Shown here piece by piece: positions 20,204 to 28,564 of a DNA stretch of 64,000 bases; the stretch's first letter is position 1, and every line of letters begins with the position of its first letter. The stretch spans positions 30,639 through 94,638 of the forward strand of contig JAURER010000009.1 of NCBI GenBank assembly GCA_030827315.1. The letters are read 5' to 3'. The notes under the pieces were generated by a model, which was given only the letters and a program-made list of their open reading frames with translations, was not told where the DNA came from and made no database searches. Origin of the DNA: Gemmatimonadota bacterium (GTDB lineage Bacteria; Gemmatimonadota; Gemmatimonadetes; Longimicrobiales; Gaopeijiaceae). The translations under genes were made by a program, and so were the position numbers.

Positions 20204-20878
20204 TCACGGGGCCAGGTGGGCAAGAGAGTGGCGGAGCTCCGCCCGGGCCCGGTGCAGGTACGTCTTCACCGTGCCCAGCGGCAGGTCCATGATCTCCGCG
20301 ATTTCGTCGTAGGCGTATCCCTCTACGTGCCTGAGCAGGACCACCGTTCGGTACTCCTCCCGCAATCCTCCGATGGCCTGCTCGATCTCGCTGCCCAGCT
20401 CCCTGTTCTCTACGAACTGCTCCGGGTTCTCGTCCGTGCCCGCCACCACCACCCGGCTCCGGTCGATCTCGTCCGGGGTGCGAGCGTGGGGCGAGCCGTC
20501 GATGGAGATCGTGTCGAGCTTCTTCCTCCGGAGGTGATCGATGGTGTGGTTGTTCGCGATCTTCAGGATCCAGTTGCTGAACTTGTAGCTCGGCTTGTAG
20601 GAGCTGATCGCGTTGAAGGCGCGGATGAAGGCTTCCTGTGCCAGATCTTCGGCGAGCGTGCGGTTGCGCACCATCCGGTAGACGAGCGAGAACACCGGCC
20701 GCTCGTAACGGACGAGCAGCTCGCGGAAGGCTGGCTCGTGCCCGCGCGCAGCGAACGTCGCGAGATCGCGGTCGTCGAGCGTCGCGTAGTCCGGAGTGGC
20801 CAGGGTGTCTTCGTCCCGCCGGGGGTGGACGAGCCACCGCGCGGTGGCCCGCGGCAGGAGGGCGATGTCGGTGATCAT
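20204..20878 (-). CDS. ECF (RpoE-like) RNA polymerase sigma factor
   Basis: 224 residues. Region 2 is clear (ARGHEPAFRELLVRYERPVF, RNRTLAEDLAQEAFIRAF, FSNWILKIANNHTIDHLRR). Region 4 has the helix-turn-helix (LREEYRTVVLLRHVEGYAYDEIAEIM, then LPLGTVKTYLHRARAELR). About 40 residues precede region 2, a little longer than usual. The ATG at 20878 has a purine-rich stretch (GGGGAAGG) just upstream. It heads an operon with a triple-zinc-finger anti-sigma factor and three envelope proteins, so the likely signal is envelope stress. A predicted promoter of ordinary TTGAnn/TAGCTT type lies about 140 bp upstream. Confidence 0.93.
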   Translation of the reverse strand: MITDIALLPRATARWLVHPRRDEDTLATPDYATLDDRDLATFAARGHEPAFRELLVRYERPVFSLVYRMVRNRTLAEDLAQEAFIRAFNAISSYKPSYKFSNWILKIANNHTIDHLRRKKLDTISIDGSPHARTPDEIDRSRVVVAGTDENPEQFVENRELGSEIEQAIGGLREEYRTVVLLRHVEGYAYDEIAEIMDLPLGTVKTYLHRARAELRHSLAHLAP

Positions 20879-20948
20879 CGCCTTCCCCTACGGAGGCGGT
20901 GCGTCGCCGGTTTCGGATCCTGCCCAATCGAAGGGGCGCGGCGGGCCG

Positions 20949-20977
20949 TTGAGCCCTCACCGCGCTTTCCGTAGCTT
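20949..20977 (+). promoter_or_regulatory. Promoter for ubiE/menG
   Basis: TTGAGC (20949-20954), 17-bp spacer, TAGCTT (20972-20977). The predicted start near 20984 leaves a leader of about 60 nt before the ATG at 21046. The promoter points toward the minus-strand sigma promoter at 21019-21047. Confidence 0.55.
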
Positions 20978-21018
20978 TCGGCCCGCATGCCGCCGCCGGC
21001 GGACTTTCGGGCCCCTGA

Positions 21019-21047
21019 AAGCTATGCGGCTGACCGAACCCTGTCAT
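21019..21047 (-). promoter_or_regulatory. Promoter for the ECF sigma operon
   Basis: Minus strand: ATGACA (21047-21042), 17-bp spacer, TAGCTT (21024-21019). The predicted start near 21012 gives a leader of about 130 nt. The -35 element overlaps the ubiE start codon on the other strand, so the two promoters face each other over a short stretch. Confidence 0.5.
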
Positions 21048-21774
21048 GCAAAGCCCATCCGAAGCCGCGCCGCGGTCCGGCGCCGACCGCGAGAAGCAGG
21101 TACAGCAGATCTTCTCGGAGATCGCACCGCGGTACGACCTGCTCAACCATGTGCTGAGCCTCAACATCGATCGGTCGTGGCGGCGCAGGGCGGTGGACCT
21201 GCTGGAGTGGTCCGTGGCGCCCGCCGGCACCTTCCTCGACGCGTGCGCCGGCACGTACGACCTCTCGCTCGAGCTCGCGAAGCGGCCGGGCTTCCGGGGA
21301 CGGGTCATGGCGTCGGACTTCGCGCATCCCATGCTCGTGCAGGGGGCGCCCAAGATCGGCGAGACGTCGATCTCCTCGATCTGCGGCGATTCGCTCCGGC
21401 TCCCCTTCGGCGACGATGTCTTCGACGGCGCGACCGTCGGCTTCGGTGTGCGAAACCTGTCGGAGCTCCAGACAGGGCTGGCCGAACTCCGGCGGGTGCT
21501 CAAGCCCGGGCGCCGTCTGGTGGTGCTGGAGTTCACCGTTCCGCCCAACCCGATCGTGCGTGCCGGCTACCTGTTCTACTTCCACCACATCCTCCCGGTG
21601 GTCGGGCGGATCGTCTCGGGCCATCCGTGGGCCTACACGTATCTGCCGAAGTCGGTGAAGGAGTTCCCGGGGCCGCGTGACCTGGGCACGCTCTTCGAGC
21701 TGGTCGGCTTCCACGACGTGGGATGGAAGCTGCTCTCCGGAGGTATCGCGGCGATCCACTGGGGACGGGCGTAA
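21046..21774 (+). CDS. ubiE: Demethylmenaquinone methyltransferase (UbiE/MenG family)
   Basis: 242 residues. The N-terminus IFSEIAPRYDLLNHVLSL, the SAM-binding motif (LDACAGTYDLSLELA, an altered form of the usual GTGD loop), FGVRNL and the family tail (YTYLPKSVKEFP) all fit UbiE/MenG. It transfers the C-methyl group in the last step of menaquinone, or the C2 step of ubiquinone, synthesis. Menaquinone is more likely given the probable phylum, but the window has no other quinone genes. It is a single gene, divergent from the sigma operon and convergent with the M16 gene 40 bp away. Confidence 0.93.
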   Translation: MQSPSEAAPRSGADREKQVQQIFSEIAPRYDLLNHVLSLNIDRSWRRRAVDLLEWSVAPAGTFLDACAGTYDLSLELAKRPGFRGRVMASDFAHPMLVQGAPKIGETSISSICGDSLRLPFGDDVFDGATVGFGVRNLSELQTGLAELRRVLKPGRRLVVLEFTVPPNPIVRAGYLFYFHHILPVVGRIVSGHPWAYTYLPKSVKEFPGPRDLGTLFELVGFHDVGWKLLSGGIAAIHWGRA

Positions 21775-21814
21775 GACCCCGAGTTCGAGCCGCGCGGGTC
21801 GTCGACGCGCTGCG

Positions 21815-23308
21815 TCAGCGTGCGGAGGGACGGCGAGGGTCCAGCACGGTCACCGGACCCAGGCGCTCGAGATCCGCGGCGATCCGGCGCGGGTCGCCGA
21901 CCACCAGGATCGTCATGTCCCGGGGCCTAAGGTGCTCCGCGAACACCGCGCGGACGTCCTCCGGTGTCACCTGCTGCACGCCGGCCCAGTACCGTTCGAG
22001 CCAGTCCTCGGGCAGTTCCTGCGCCAGATAGTACATGGTCCGCGACACGATCTGCCCCGGCGTGTCGAAGTTGAACACGAAGCCGTTGACGATCCGGTCG
22101 ACCGTGGTGCCGACCTCCTCCCGCGTGGGCGGCGACGCGCGCAGCTCTTCCATGATGTCGAGCATGAGTTCGATGGCGGGAACGGTGTTCTCCGGGCGCG
22201 TCCTCGTCGTCGCGCCGATGATGCCCTCGTGCTGGCGCGGGGTCGTCCAGAGCGAGGCCGCCGAGTAGGCGAAGCCCTCCTCCGTCCGGACCCGCCCGAG
22301 CAGCCTGCTTGAGAAGCCACCCCCGCCCAGGATCGAGTTGCCGGTCATTGCGGCGTAGTACGTCCGGTCGTCGGCGAGCCGGACATCCGTCGGGTGGGCC
22401 ATCACCACCACCGACTGGTCGAGCTCCTTCTCGATGAGGAAGACGCCGGGAGCGCGGCGGATCTCCGGGGTGGGTCCCTCGGGCAGTGGCTCCAGGCAGG
22501 CGGGGAGCCGCTGCACCAGGGCGGTGAGCATCCCCTCGACCTCGACCCAGGACGCGTCGCCGGTCACGCCGAGGATCGCGTTGTCCCGGCAGAGGATGCG
22601 CCGGTGGAGGAAGTGGAATGCCGGAGGGGCGAGATGCTCCGGGGCCAGGTCTTCGGCATCCATCTCCCATCCGATGGGATGGTCGCCGAAGAGGAGGCGG
22701 TTGATCTCCGAGTAGGCGAGCCGCGCGGGGTCGTCGGCGCGTCTGAGGACGCTCTCGAGCTGACGAGCGCGCCACGCCTCGATCTCGGCACCGTCGAAGC
22801 GGGGATGGGCGAGCATGTCCCCCCAGAGCTCGAGGGCGAGCGGGAGGTGCTCCGTGAGGGTGTTGATGGACGACGTGACGCTGCCGCCGGCCGTGCCGAA
22901 GGCGAGCTGGATCGCGTACCGCTCCAGGATGTCGTCGACCTCGCCGGGCGTCCGGGTCTCCGTGCCCCCGTACCGCAGCATCGCCGGCAGCCCGAGCGCA
23001 GGCGCGAAGAGGCGCCGCTCGAAAAGGCCGTATCCGCCGCGCACGTAGGCGTACACGGTCACCAGCGGGAGGTCACGGTCCTCGAGGAGCAGAACGCGCA
23101 CCCCGTCGATCTCGTGGTGCTCGACCTCCGGCTGCTCGAAGACGAGCGGCTCGAACGCGAGGCGGTCCAGCGCGGCGCGACCGGGCTCGACCTGCGCGCC
23201 GAGGGCTGACGGTCCCGCCGCCGCCGCGAGTGCCCATCCGACGGCGAAGGGGAGCCAGGGGACTCGCGTCTCCGGCTGGCGTCTTCGGGCTGCGTGAACG
23301 GAGCTCAT
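21815..23308 (-). CDS. M16-family peptidase-like subunit without HxxEH (probably non-catalytic)
   Basis: 497 residues with a signal sequence (WLPFAVGWALAAAAGPSALGAQ). The two-domain M16 fold is recognisable, including the C-terminal half (LGGGGFSSRLLGRVRTEEGFAY). Where active M16 enzymes have HxxEH it reads GLPAMLRYGGTE, so no metal site is present. In M16B heterodimers one subunit carries the zinc and the other the R/Y pair that completes the active site; the SRL and FAY region fits the second role. Its ATG overlaps the stop of the active partner (ATGA). An exported heterodimer is the likely product. Confidence 0.88.
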   Translation of the reverse strand: MSSVHAARRRQPETRVPWLPFAVGWALAAAAGPSALGAQVEPGRAALDRLAFEPLVFEQPEVEHHEIDGVRVLLLEDRDLPLVTVYAYVRGGYGLFERRLFAPALGLPAMLRYGGTETRTPGEVDDILERYAIQLAFGTAGGSVTSSINTLTEHLPLALELWGDMLAHPRFDGAEIEAWRARQLESVLRRADDPARLAYSEINRLLFGDHPIGWEMDAEDLAPEHLAPPAFHFLHRRILCRDNAILGVTGDASWVEVEGMLTALVQRLPACLEPLPEGPTPEIRRAPGVFLIEKELDQSVVVMAHPTDVRLADDRTYYAAMTGNSILGGGGFSSRLLGRVRTEEGFAYSAASLWTTPRQHEGIIGATTRTRPENTVPAIELMLDIMEELRASPPTREEVGTTVDRIVNGFVFNFDTPGQIVSRTMYYLAQELPEDWLERYWAGVQQVTPEDVRAVFAEHLRPRDMTILVVGDPRRIAADLERLGPVTVLDPRRPSAR

Positions 23309-24891
23309 CGTGACCGCTCCCGGGCGAGCGTGGCGACCGTTCGGTTGGAGGCGACGAGATACTGTGCGGCGACGCGCCGCACGTCGTCCGGCGTCACGGA
23401 GCGAAGCTGATCCATCGACCGGAACGTTTCGCTCCAGTCCCCGAAGAGTGCCTCGGATTCGGCCAGCTGAAACGCCAGCCCCAGGTTCGACTGGATGCGT
23501 CGCACGGCGGCGGCCGCGATCTGGTTGCGGACCCGCTCGACTTCGTCGGCGCTCGGGCCCTCGCGGGCCAGCTGGTCGATTTCCCGGTAGATGGCGGCCT
23601 CGAGGTCCGCGGGCGTATGGGGAAAGATCGGAGCGACATCGAGCTGGAAGAGGCGTGGGTACTTCACCCCCGGGCCCATCGACGTGAATACCGACGTGGC
23701 GGCACGCGTCTCCGTGACCAGCCTCCTGTGGAGGCGCGAGGTCCTGCCACCGGTGAGCACCGAGGAGAGGACGGCGAGGGCCGGAGCGTCGGCGTGCGTC
23801 ACCGACGGTACATGCCATCCCACGCGAAGCAGGGGCTCGGCGTCCCACGCCAGGTCGACGCGCCGCTCACCCTGCTGCGGTGGCTCGACCGCCTCGACGA
23901 CCGGTGCGGGCTCACTCCCCGGGATGGGGCCGAGGTAGCGCCGCGCCCACCGCTCGGCCCGATCCGGGTCGAAGCTCCCGACGACGGCCAGCACCGCGTT
24001 GTCGGGGCCGTAGAAGCGGCGGTAGTACGAAGAGACGCCGCTGCGGGTCAGGGATCGCAGGTCGTCCATGGTGCCGACCACGGGCTGGCCGTAAGGATGC
24101 ACCCGGAACGCCGCCCGGAGATGCGCCTCGTACAGCAGGCCGCCGGGGCTCGTGTCGACGCGCATCCTTCGCTCCTCCATGACCACGTCGCGCTCGGAGT
24201 AGAACTCCCGGAAGACGGGGTTGGCCATGCGGTCCGCCTCGAGCGCGAAGTAGAGCTCCGCCCGGTTGGCGGGGAATTCCACGAAGTAGTGGGTCGACTC
24301 GGATCCCGTGGTCGCGTTGAGCCCCTGAGCCCCGGCGCGGGTGAGAATCCGGTCGTACTCGTTCGCGAGCACGAAGGCTCGGGCCTGGTCCTCGAGCGCG
24401 GCGATCTCGAGGGCGAGCGAATCGACGCGCGCCACGTCCGCCCGGGCGCGCGCCGCGACGAGCGAGTCGTTGCGCTCGTCCATGATCCGGAAGAGCACCC
24501 GTTCCGCCTCGACGTCGGTGGTGCCGATGCTCTCGGTGCCCTTGAAGAGCATGTGCTCCAGGAGGTGCGCGATCCCGGTCGAACCCGGCTCCTCGTGTAC
24601 GCCGCCGATCCCGAACTGCATGACGAACGAAACGGTCGGTGCCCCGGCGCGAGGAAGGAGGAGGACCCGCATCCCGTTGTCGAGCACCAGCCGCCGCACG
24701 GGGAGTTGCTCGCCCGGGGTTCGGGGCAGGTCGTAGGCGGGGCCGCGGGTCGTGTCGGGTCGGGGCGCAGGGGACGCCACCGGGGCGTCGGGAGCGCGCG
24801 GGGACGTCGCGGGCGCGCAGGCGGCGAGCAGCGCGATCCCGACGATCCACTTCAGCGCGCGCGGGCGCGTCCGGGCACGGCCCCCGCTCAC
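23305..24891 (-). CDS. M16-family zinc metallopeptidase, lipoprotein (catalytic subunit)
   Basis: 528 residues. GTG at 24891 overlaps the mutM stop (GTGA) and gives a lipoprotein signal with lipobox LLAAC at Cys25. A Pro/Ala-rich linker leads to the peptidase domain. H109-L-L-E112-H113 is the inverted zinc motif, followed by ALEADRM with a further acidic ligand. This is the catalytic half of a pair with the HxxEH-less subunit just downstream. Such exported M16 peptidases degrade peptides or process proteins in the periplasm; the substrate is unknown. Confidence 0.9.
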   Translation of the reverse strand: MSGGRARTRPRALKWIVGIALLAACAPATSPRAPDAPVASPAPRPDTTRGPAYDLPRTPGEQLPVRRLVLDNGMRVLLLPRAGAPTVSFVMQFGIGGVHEEPGSTGIAHLLEHMLFKGTESIGTTDVEAERVLFRIMDERNDSLVAARARADVARVDSLALEIAALEDQARAFVLANEYDRILTRAGAQGLNATTGSESTHYFVEFPANRAELYFALEADRMANPVFREFYSERDVVMEERRMRVDTSPGGLLYEAHLRAAFRVHPYGQPVVGTMDDLRSLTRSGVSSYYRRFYGPDNAVLAVVGSFDPDRAERWARRYLGPIPGSEPAPVVEAVEPPQQGERRVDLAWDAEPLLRVGWHVPSVTHADAPALAVLSSVLTGGRTSRLHRRLVTETRAATSVFTSMGPGVKYPRLFQLDVAPIFPHTPADLEAAIYREIDQLAREGPSADEVERVRNQIAAAAVRRIQSNLGLAFQLAESEALFGDWSETFRSMDQLRSVTPDDVRRVAAQYLVASNRTVATLARERSR

Positions 24892-25721
24892 CGCGCGGCC
24901 GGCTGGCATCGCGGGCAGAAGAACGCCGACCGGTTCGCGAAGACGATACGCTCGACGGCCGTCCCGCACCGCCGGCATGGCTCCCCGTCTCTGCCATAGA
25001 CCCACAGGAGGCTGGCATACCCGCCTTCGCCCCCGATGGCGTTTCGGTAGTCCCGGATGGTCGTGCCTCCCTCGTCGATCGCGTCGGACAGGACGGACCG
25101 GACCGCGCCGTGCAGCGCGGTCGCCTCCGTCTTGGTGAGGGAGGAAGCCGGTCGCTGCGGGTGAATCCCTGCCAGAAAGAGCGCTTCTGCGGCGTAGATG
25201 TTCCCCACGCCCGCCACGCGTCGCTGGTCGAGGAGCCACGATCGGACCGGCGAACGCGAGCCGCTCAGTGCCACGTGCAGCGCCCTCGCCGTCCACCCGT
25301 CACCCAGCGGCTCGGGACCGAAGCGCGCCTCCCGGACGGTCCACTCGGTGTCGCCGAGGCACTCGACGGTGCCGAAGCGGCGGGTATCGTCGAAGACGAG
25401 GACGCCGCCGTCGGAGAAACGGAAGCGGACCGCTGGATGCCCGGGGCGGCGCGCGCCCCGCGGTGGCGCAGGGAAGGGGAGGAGGCGGCCGGTCATGCCC
25501 AGGTTCACGGCGATGCGCCGGCTCCCGTCGAGGAGGATCAGTACGTTCTTCGCTCGCCGCTCGACCGCCAGGATCGTGCGGTTGCGGACCCGAGGCGCGA
25601 AGGAGCGTACGCCTTCGCGGAGGACGTCCGGCCGAAGGACCTCGGCACGGGTGATCCGGCGGCCCACGATCAGGGGGCGCAGACCGCGGACGATCGTTTC
25701 CGCCTCGGGGAGCTCTGGCAT
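24888..25721 (-). CDS. mutM: Formamidopyrimidine-DNA glycosylase
   Basis: 277 residues. The N-terminus PELPEAETIVRGL holds the catalytic Pro2 and Glu3. Later come the AKNVLILLDG lysine region, LLDQRRVAGVGNIYA (helix-two-turn-helix), and the zinc finger CRRCG...FFCPRCQ. It excises 8-oxoguanine and FaPy lesions and nicks the abasic site. A clear Shine-Dalgarno is not visible before the ATG, but the conserved N-terminus fixes the start. It sits in a minus-strand run from purD to the M16 pair. Confidence 0.96.
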   Translation of the reverse strand: MPELPEAETIVRGLRPLIVGRRITRAEVLRPDVLREGVRSFAPRVRNRTILAVERRAKNVLILLDGSRRIAVNLGMTGRLLPFPAPPRGARRPGHPAVRFRFSDGGVLVFDDTRRFGTVECLGDTEWTVREARFGPEPLGDGWTARALHVALSGSRSPVRSWLLDQRRVAGVGNIYAAEALFLAGIHPQRPASSLTKTEATALHGAVRSVLSDAIDEGGTTIRDYRNAIGGEGGYASLLWVYGRDGEPCRRCGTAVERIVFANRSAFFCPRCQPAAR

Positions 25722-25768
25722 GACCGGGGTGGGGCCGGACGGTGGTGGCGAGACCGGGTGCGGGTGGC

Positions 25769-26101
25769 TCAGTCCCGCGGAGGTGCGAGCCGGACGGCGG
25801 TTCCCGCCGTGGTGACCATCAGCATGCTCCCGGCCTTCCCGAGGACCTCGTAGTCGATGTCCACGCCGATTACCGCGTGGGCCCCCAGCTCCTGGGCTCG
25901 CCCGGCCATCTCGCGCAGCGCCTCCTGACGCGCGGAGCGAAGCGCGTCTTCGTAGGCCCGCGCGCGGCCTCCGACGACGTCGCGCACGGCCGCGAAGAGG
26001 TCCTTGAAGATGTTTGCACCCACGATCGCCTCTCCCATGACGATGCCCAGGTAGTCTTCGACGGGCCGGCCTTCCACGGAGTGTGTCGTCGTGATGATCA
26101 T
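25769..26101 (-). CDS. YbjQ/DUF74 family protein
   Basis: 110 residues. Typical YbjQ features are the N-terminal [21 protein letters not shown], the [19 protein letters not shown] motif and [15 protein letters not shown]. The family forms pentamers and is often called heavy-metal-binding, but its role is not established. The ATG overlaps the purD stop (ATGA), so it is translated with purD. Confidence 0.93.
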   Translation of the reverse strand: MIITTTHSVEGRPVEDYLGIVMGEAIVGANIFKDLFAAVRDVVGGRARAYEDALRSARQEALREMAGRAQELGAHAVIGVDIDYEVLGKAGSMLMVTTAGTAVRLAPPRD

Positions 26102-27396
26102 TCGTCGTCGTCGTGTTCGCGTTCGAGGCGGGCGCGTTCGCGCCATCCGATGTCACCGCGGAAGAAGGCACCGTCGAAACGGATGCGAGCGGCCGCGGAC
26201 CGGCTCCCGTCGGCGGCCGCGGGGAGGGTCGGCGCGAGGGCCGTGACCGCGAGGACCCGCCCGCCCGACGTGACGAGCTCGCGACCCCTGCGCGCGGTCC
26301 CCGCGTGGAAGACGAGAACGTCGTCGGATTCGAGGTCGGTCGGGATCGTAATCGGCTTCCCCTTCTCGTACGACCCGGGGTAGCCGCCGGAGGCGACCAC
26401 CGTCGTGACGGCGGCGCCCCGACGCGTTCGGGCGGTATGCCCCGCGAGTGAGCCGTCCTCCGCGACCGTCGCAAGCAGGTCGAGGAGCGAAGACTCCATG
26501 AGGGGGAGCACGACCTGCGTCTCCGGGTCGCCGAACCGGCAGTTGAACTCCACGACCTTGAGCCCTTCGGCCGTGTTCATGAGACCCGCGTACAGGAGGC
26601 CCTTGAATGGCGCGCCGTCGGCCGCGAGAGCCGAAAGGGTCGGGGCGATCACCTCGGTACGCGCTTCCGCCAGGAGGTCCGTGTCCGCGATCGAGACCGG
26701 GGCGTACGCCCCCATCCCCCCGGTGTTCGGACCGCTGTCCCCCTCGCCGACGCGCTTGTGGTCCTGCGAGGGCTGGAGCACGACGAAGTCCCGTCCGTCC
26801 GAGACCGCGAAGACGGAGATCTCCTCGCCCTCCATGTACTCCTCGATCACGAGTTCCCGCCCGGCTTCGCCGAATTCGAGCCCGCCAAGCATGGCGTCGA
26901 TCGCGGCGACGGCCTCGGCGACCGTCATGCAGACCACTGCGCCCTTGCCACCGGCGAGGCCGGAAGCCTTCACCACGATGGGCGCGCCCTGCGCCCTCAC
27001 CCAGTCGACCGCGCCGGCGCGGCTCGAGAACGTCCGGTGCGCCGCGGTGGGAACGTTGGCGTTGCGCAGCAGTTCCTTTGCGTACGCCTTGCTCGACTCG
27101 ATCCGCGCCGCCGCGCGCGTCGGACCGAAGATGGGCAGGCCCTTCGAACGAAACCGATCGACGATCCCCGCGGCCAGCGGCCCCTCGGGCCCGACCACCG
27201 TCAGGTCGATGCGGCTGGACGCCGCCCAGCCGGCGAGAGCCTCGACATCCCCCGGGGCGATCTCCACCGTCTCGCACAGGGGCGCCATGCCGCCATTGGG
27301 CTGCGTGACGTAAAAGCTCGCTCCCGGCGCGTCGCGTCGGAGCTTCCAGAGAAGGGCGTGCTCGCGCCCACCGTTCCCAACGATCAGGATGCGCAT
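26098..27396 (-). CDS. purD: Phosphoribosylamine-glycine ligase
   Basis: 432 residues. The N-terminal [13 protein letters not shown], the ATP-grasp region ([13 protein letters not shown]), the GARS signature ([12 protein letters not shown]) and the C-terminal domain ([17 protein letters not shown]) are all standard. It joins phosphoribosylamine and glycine in the second step of purine synthesis. GAGG lies about a dozen bases before the ATG. No other pur gene is in the window. It is followed by YbjQ with a 4-bp overlap. Confidence 0.97.
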   Translation of the reverse strand: MRILIVGNGGREHALLWKLRRDAPGASFYVTQPNGGMAPLCETVEIAPGDVEALAGWAASSRIDLTVVGPEGPLAAGIVDRFRSKGLPIFGPTRAAARIESSKAYAKELLRNANVPTAAHRTFSSRAGAVDWVRAQGAPIVVKASGLAGGKGAVVCMTVAEAVAAIDAMLGGLEFGEAGRELVIEEYMEGEEISVFAVSDGRDFVVLQPSQDHKRVGEGDSGPNTGGMGAYAPVSIADTDLLAEARTEVIAPTLSALAADGAPFKGLLYAGLMNTAEGLKVVEFNCRFGDPETQVVLPLMESSLLDLLATVAEDGSLAGHTARTRRGAAVTTVVASGGYPGSYEKGKPITIPTDLESDDVLVFHAGTARRGRELVTSGGRVLAVTALAPTLPAAADGSRSAAARIRFDGAFFRGDIGWRERARLEREHDDDE

Positions 27397-27428
27397 CTGT
27401 GGAAGATGTTTCCTCGGGCTCCGGTCGG

Positions 27429-28448
27429 CTATCGCCTGAGCGAACTCATGAAGTCCGAGCCCGCCCGCTTCGCCGCTTCCGTCACCGAGTCCAGGAAGTC
27501 CTTCGCGCCCTCGGCGTACGCGGATGCGGCGGCCTTGAGGTCTTCCTGATACACCGGGTCGGGCTCGCCGCGCCGGGCGTATTCGCCACGGACTATCCGG
27601 TCGTATTCGCCGCTCTCGATCCAGTCGCGGAGCTCCGCGACGCGCAGAACGTGGAACGGATGCGTCCGGCCGAGCAGGTTGAGGACCTTGAACACCTGGT
27701 CGGCCACGTCGCCGCTCTCTCGGTACTCCTCGGCCTGCACGATGAACTCCTGGAGGCTGGTCTCATCCTTCTGCGCGCCGCCCGCCATCTTCAGCATGGC
27801 GCGCATGACGATCTCCGGATCCTGCGTCGCCAGGAGGCCGGCCCGGTCACACGAGAGCTCGGACTTGCGGGACCATTCGAGAAGCGCCACCAGGACCGCC
27901 CGCGCCGCGAGCCCGACGATGGGAAAGCCCATGTTCGCCAGGTTGATGAGCAGGACCGTCATCGTCTTGTATAGAACGTGATCGCTCATGATGTGCGCGA
28001 TCTCGTGCGCCATGACGAACTGCAGCTCCTCGTCGTCGAGCAGGATCCGTGTGCCCGAGTTGAGGATGATGAAGGGGCGTTCCATGCCGAAGGCACCCGC
28101 GTTCACCATCGGAGTCTGCGACATGAAAAGCGGATATTCCTCGGGCGCGTCGAGCGTCCGCAGCGCTTCCCGGTAGAGCCGGTAGACCTCGGGGAACTGG
28201 TTCTCACTGACCCGGACCGCGTCGGCCTGGAACGCGAGACGGATCGGCTTCTCTCCGAAGAAGCCGAAGATTTTCTTGAGCACGTCGTCGAATACGGGAA
28301 TCCGACGCATCGCCTGCAGGGCGGCCTTGTCGGCGGGGTGCTCCCACGCGTGCGGAGCGATGTCGGTGAGCACGCGGCGCGCTCTCGTCGAGCTCTGTCC
28401 GTTCTCCCCGCCGCCGCGCCCCTCGGGGCGATCGTGCTCGTCCGCCAT
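27429..28448 (-). CDS. M48-family metallopeptidase
   Basis: 339 residues. The zinc site is MAHEIAHIMSDH with the third ligand in SELSCDRAG (ExxxD). A hydrophobic stretch between them (LLINLANMGFPIVGLAARAVLVALLEW) may be one or two membrane segments. No signal peptide is evident. M48 enzymes include HtpX and Ste24-like proteases for membrane-protein quality control; this one lacks the typical HtpX N-terminal helices, so it is a separate branch. It lies 32 bp upstream of purD on the same strand. Confidence 0.88.
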   Translation of the reverse strand: MADEHDRPEGRGGGENGQSSTRARRVLTDIAPHAWEHPADKAALQAMRRIPVFDDVLKKIFGFFGEKPIRLAFQADAVRVSENQFPEVYRLYREALRTLDAPEEYPLFMSQTPMVNAGAFGMERPFIILNSGTRILLDDEELQFVMAHEIAHIMSDHVLYKTMTVLLINLANMGFPIVGLAARAVLVALLEWSRKSELSCDRAGLLATQDPEIVMRAMLKMAGGAQKDETSLQEFIVQAEEYRESGDVADQVFKVLNLLGRTHPFHVLRVAELRDWIESGEYDRIVRGEYARRGEPDPVYQEDLKAAASAYAEGAKDFLDSVTEAAKRAGSDFMSSLRR

Positions 28449-28564
28449 CGTGTCACCCTCTCTCAGATGTTCGTGCCCGCGTCCGTGGCATCCGGGTTCC
28501 GGATCCGGGGGCCCTACGGCACGTCGTCGTCACCGGTTTCACTACTCCGTGCAGGGCCGTCGGT

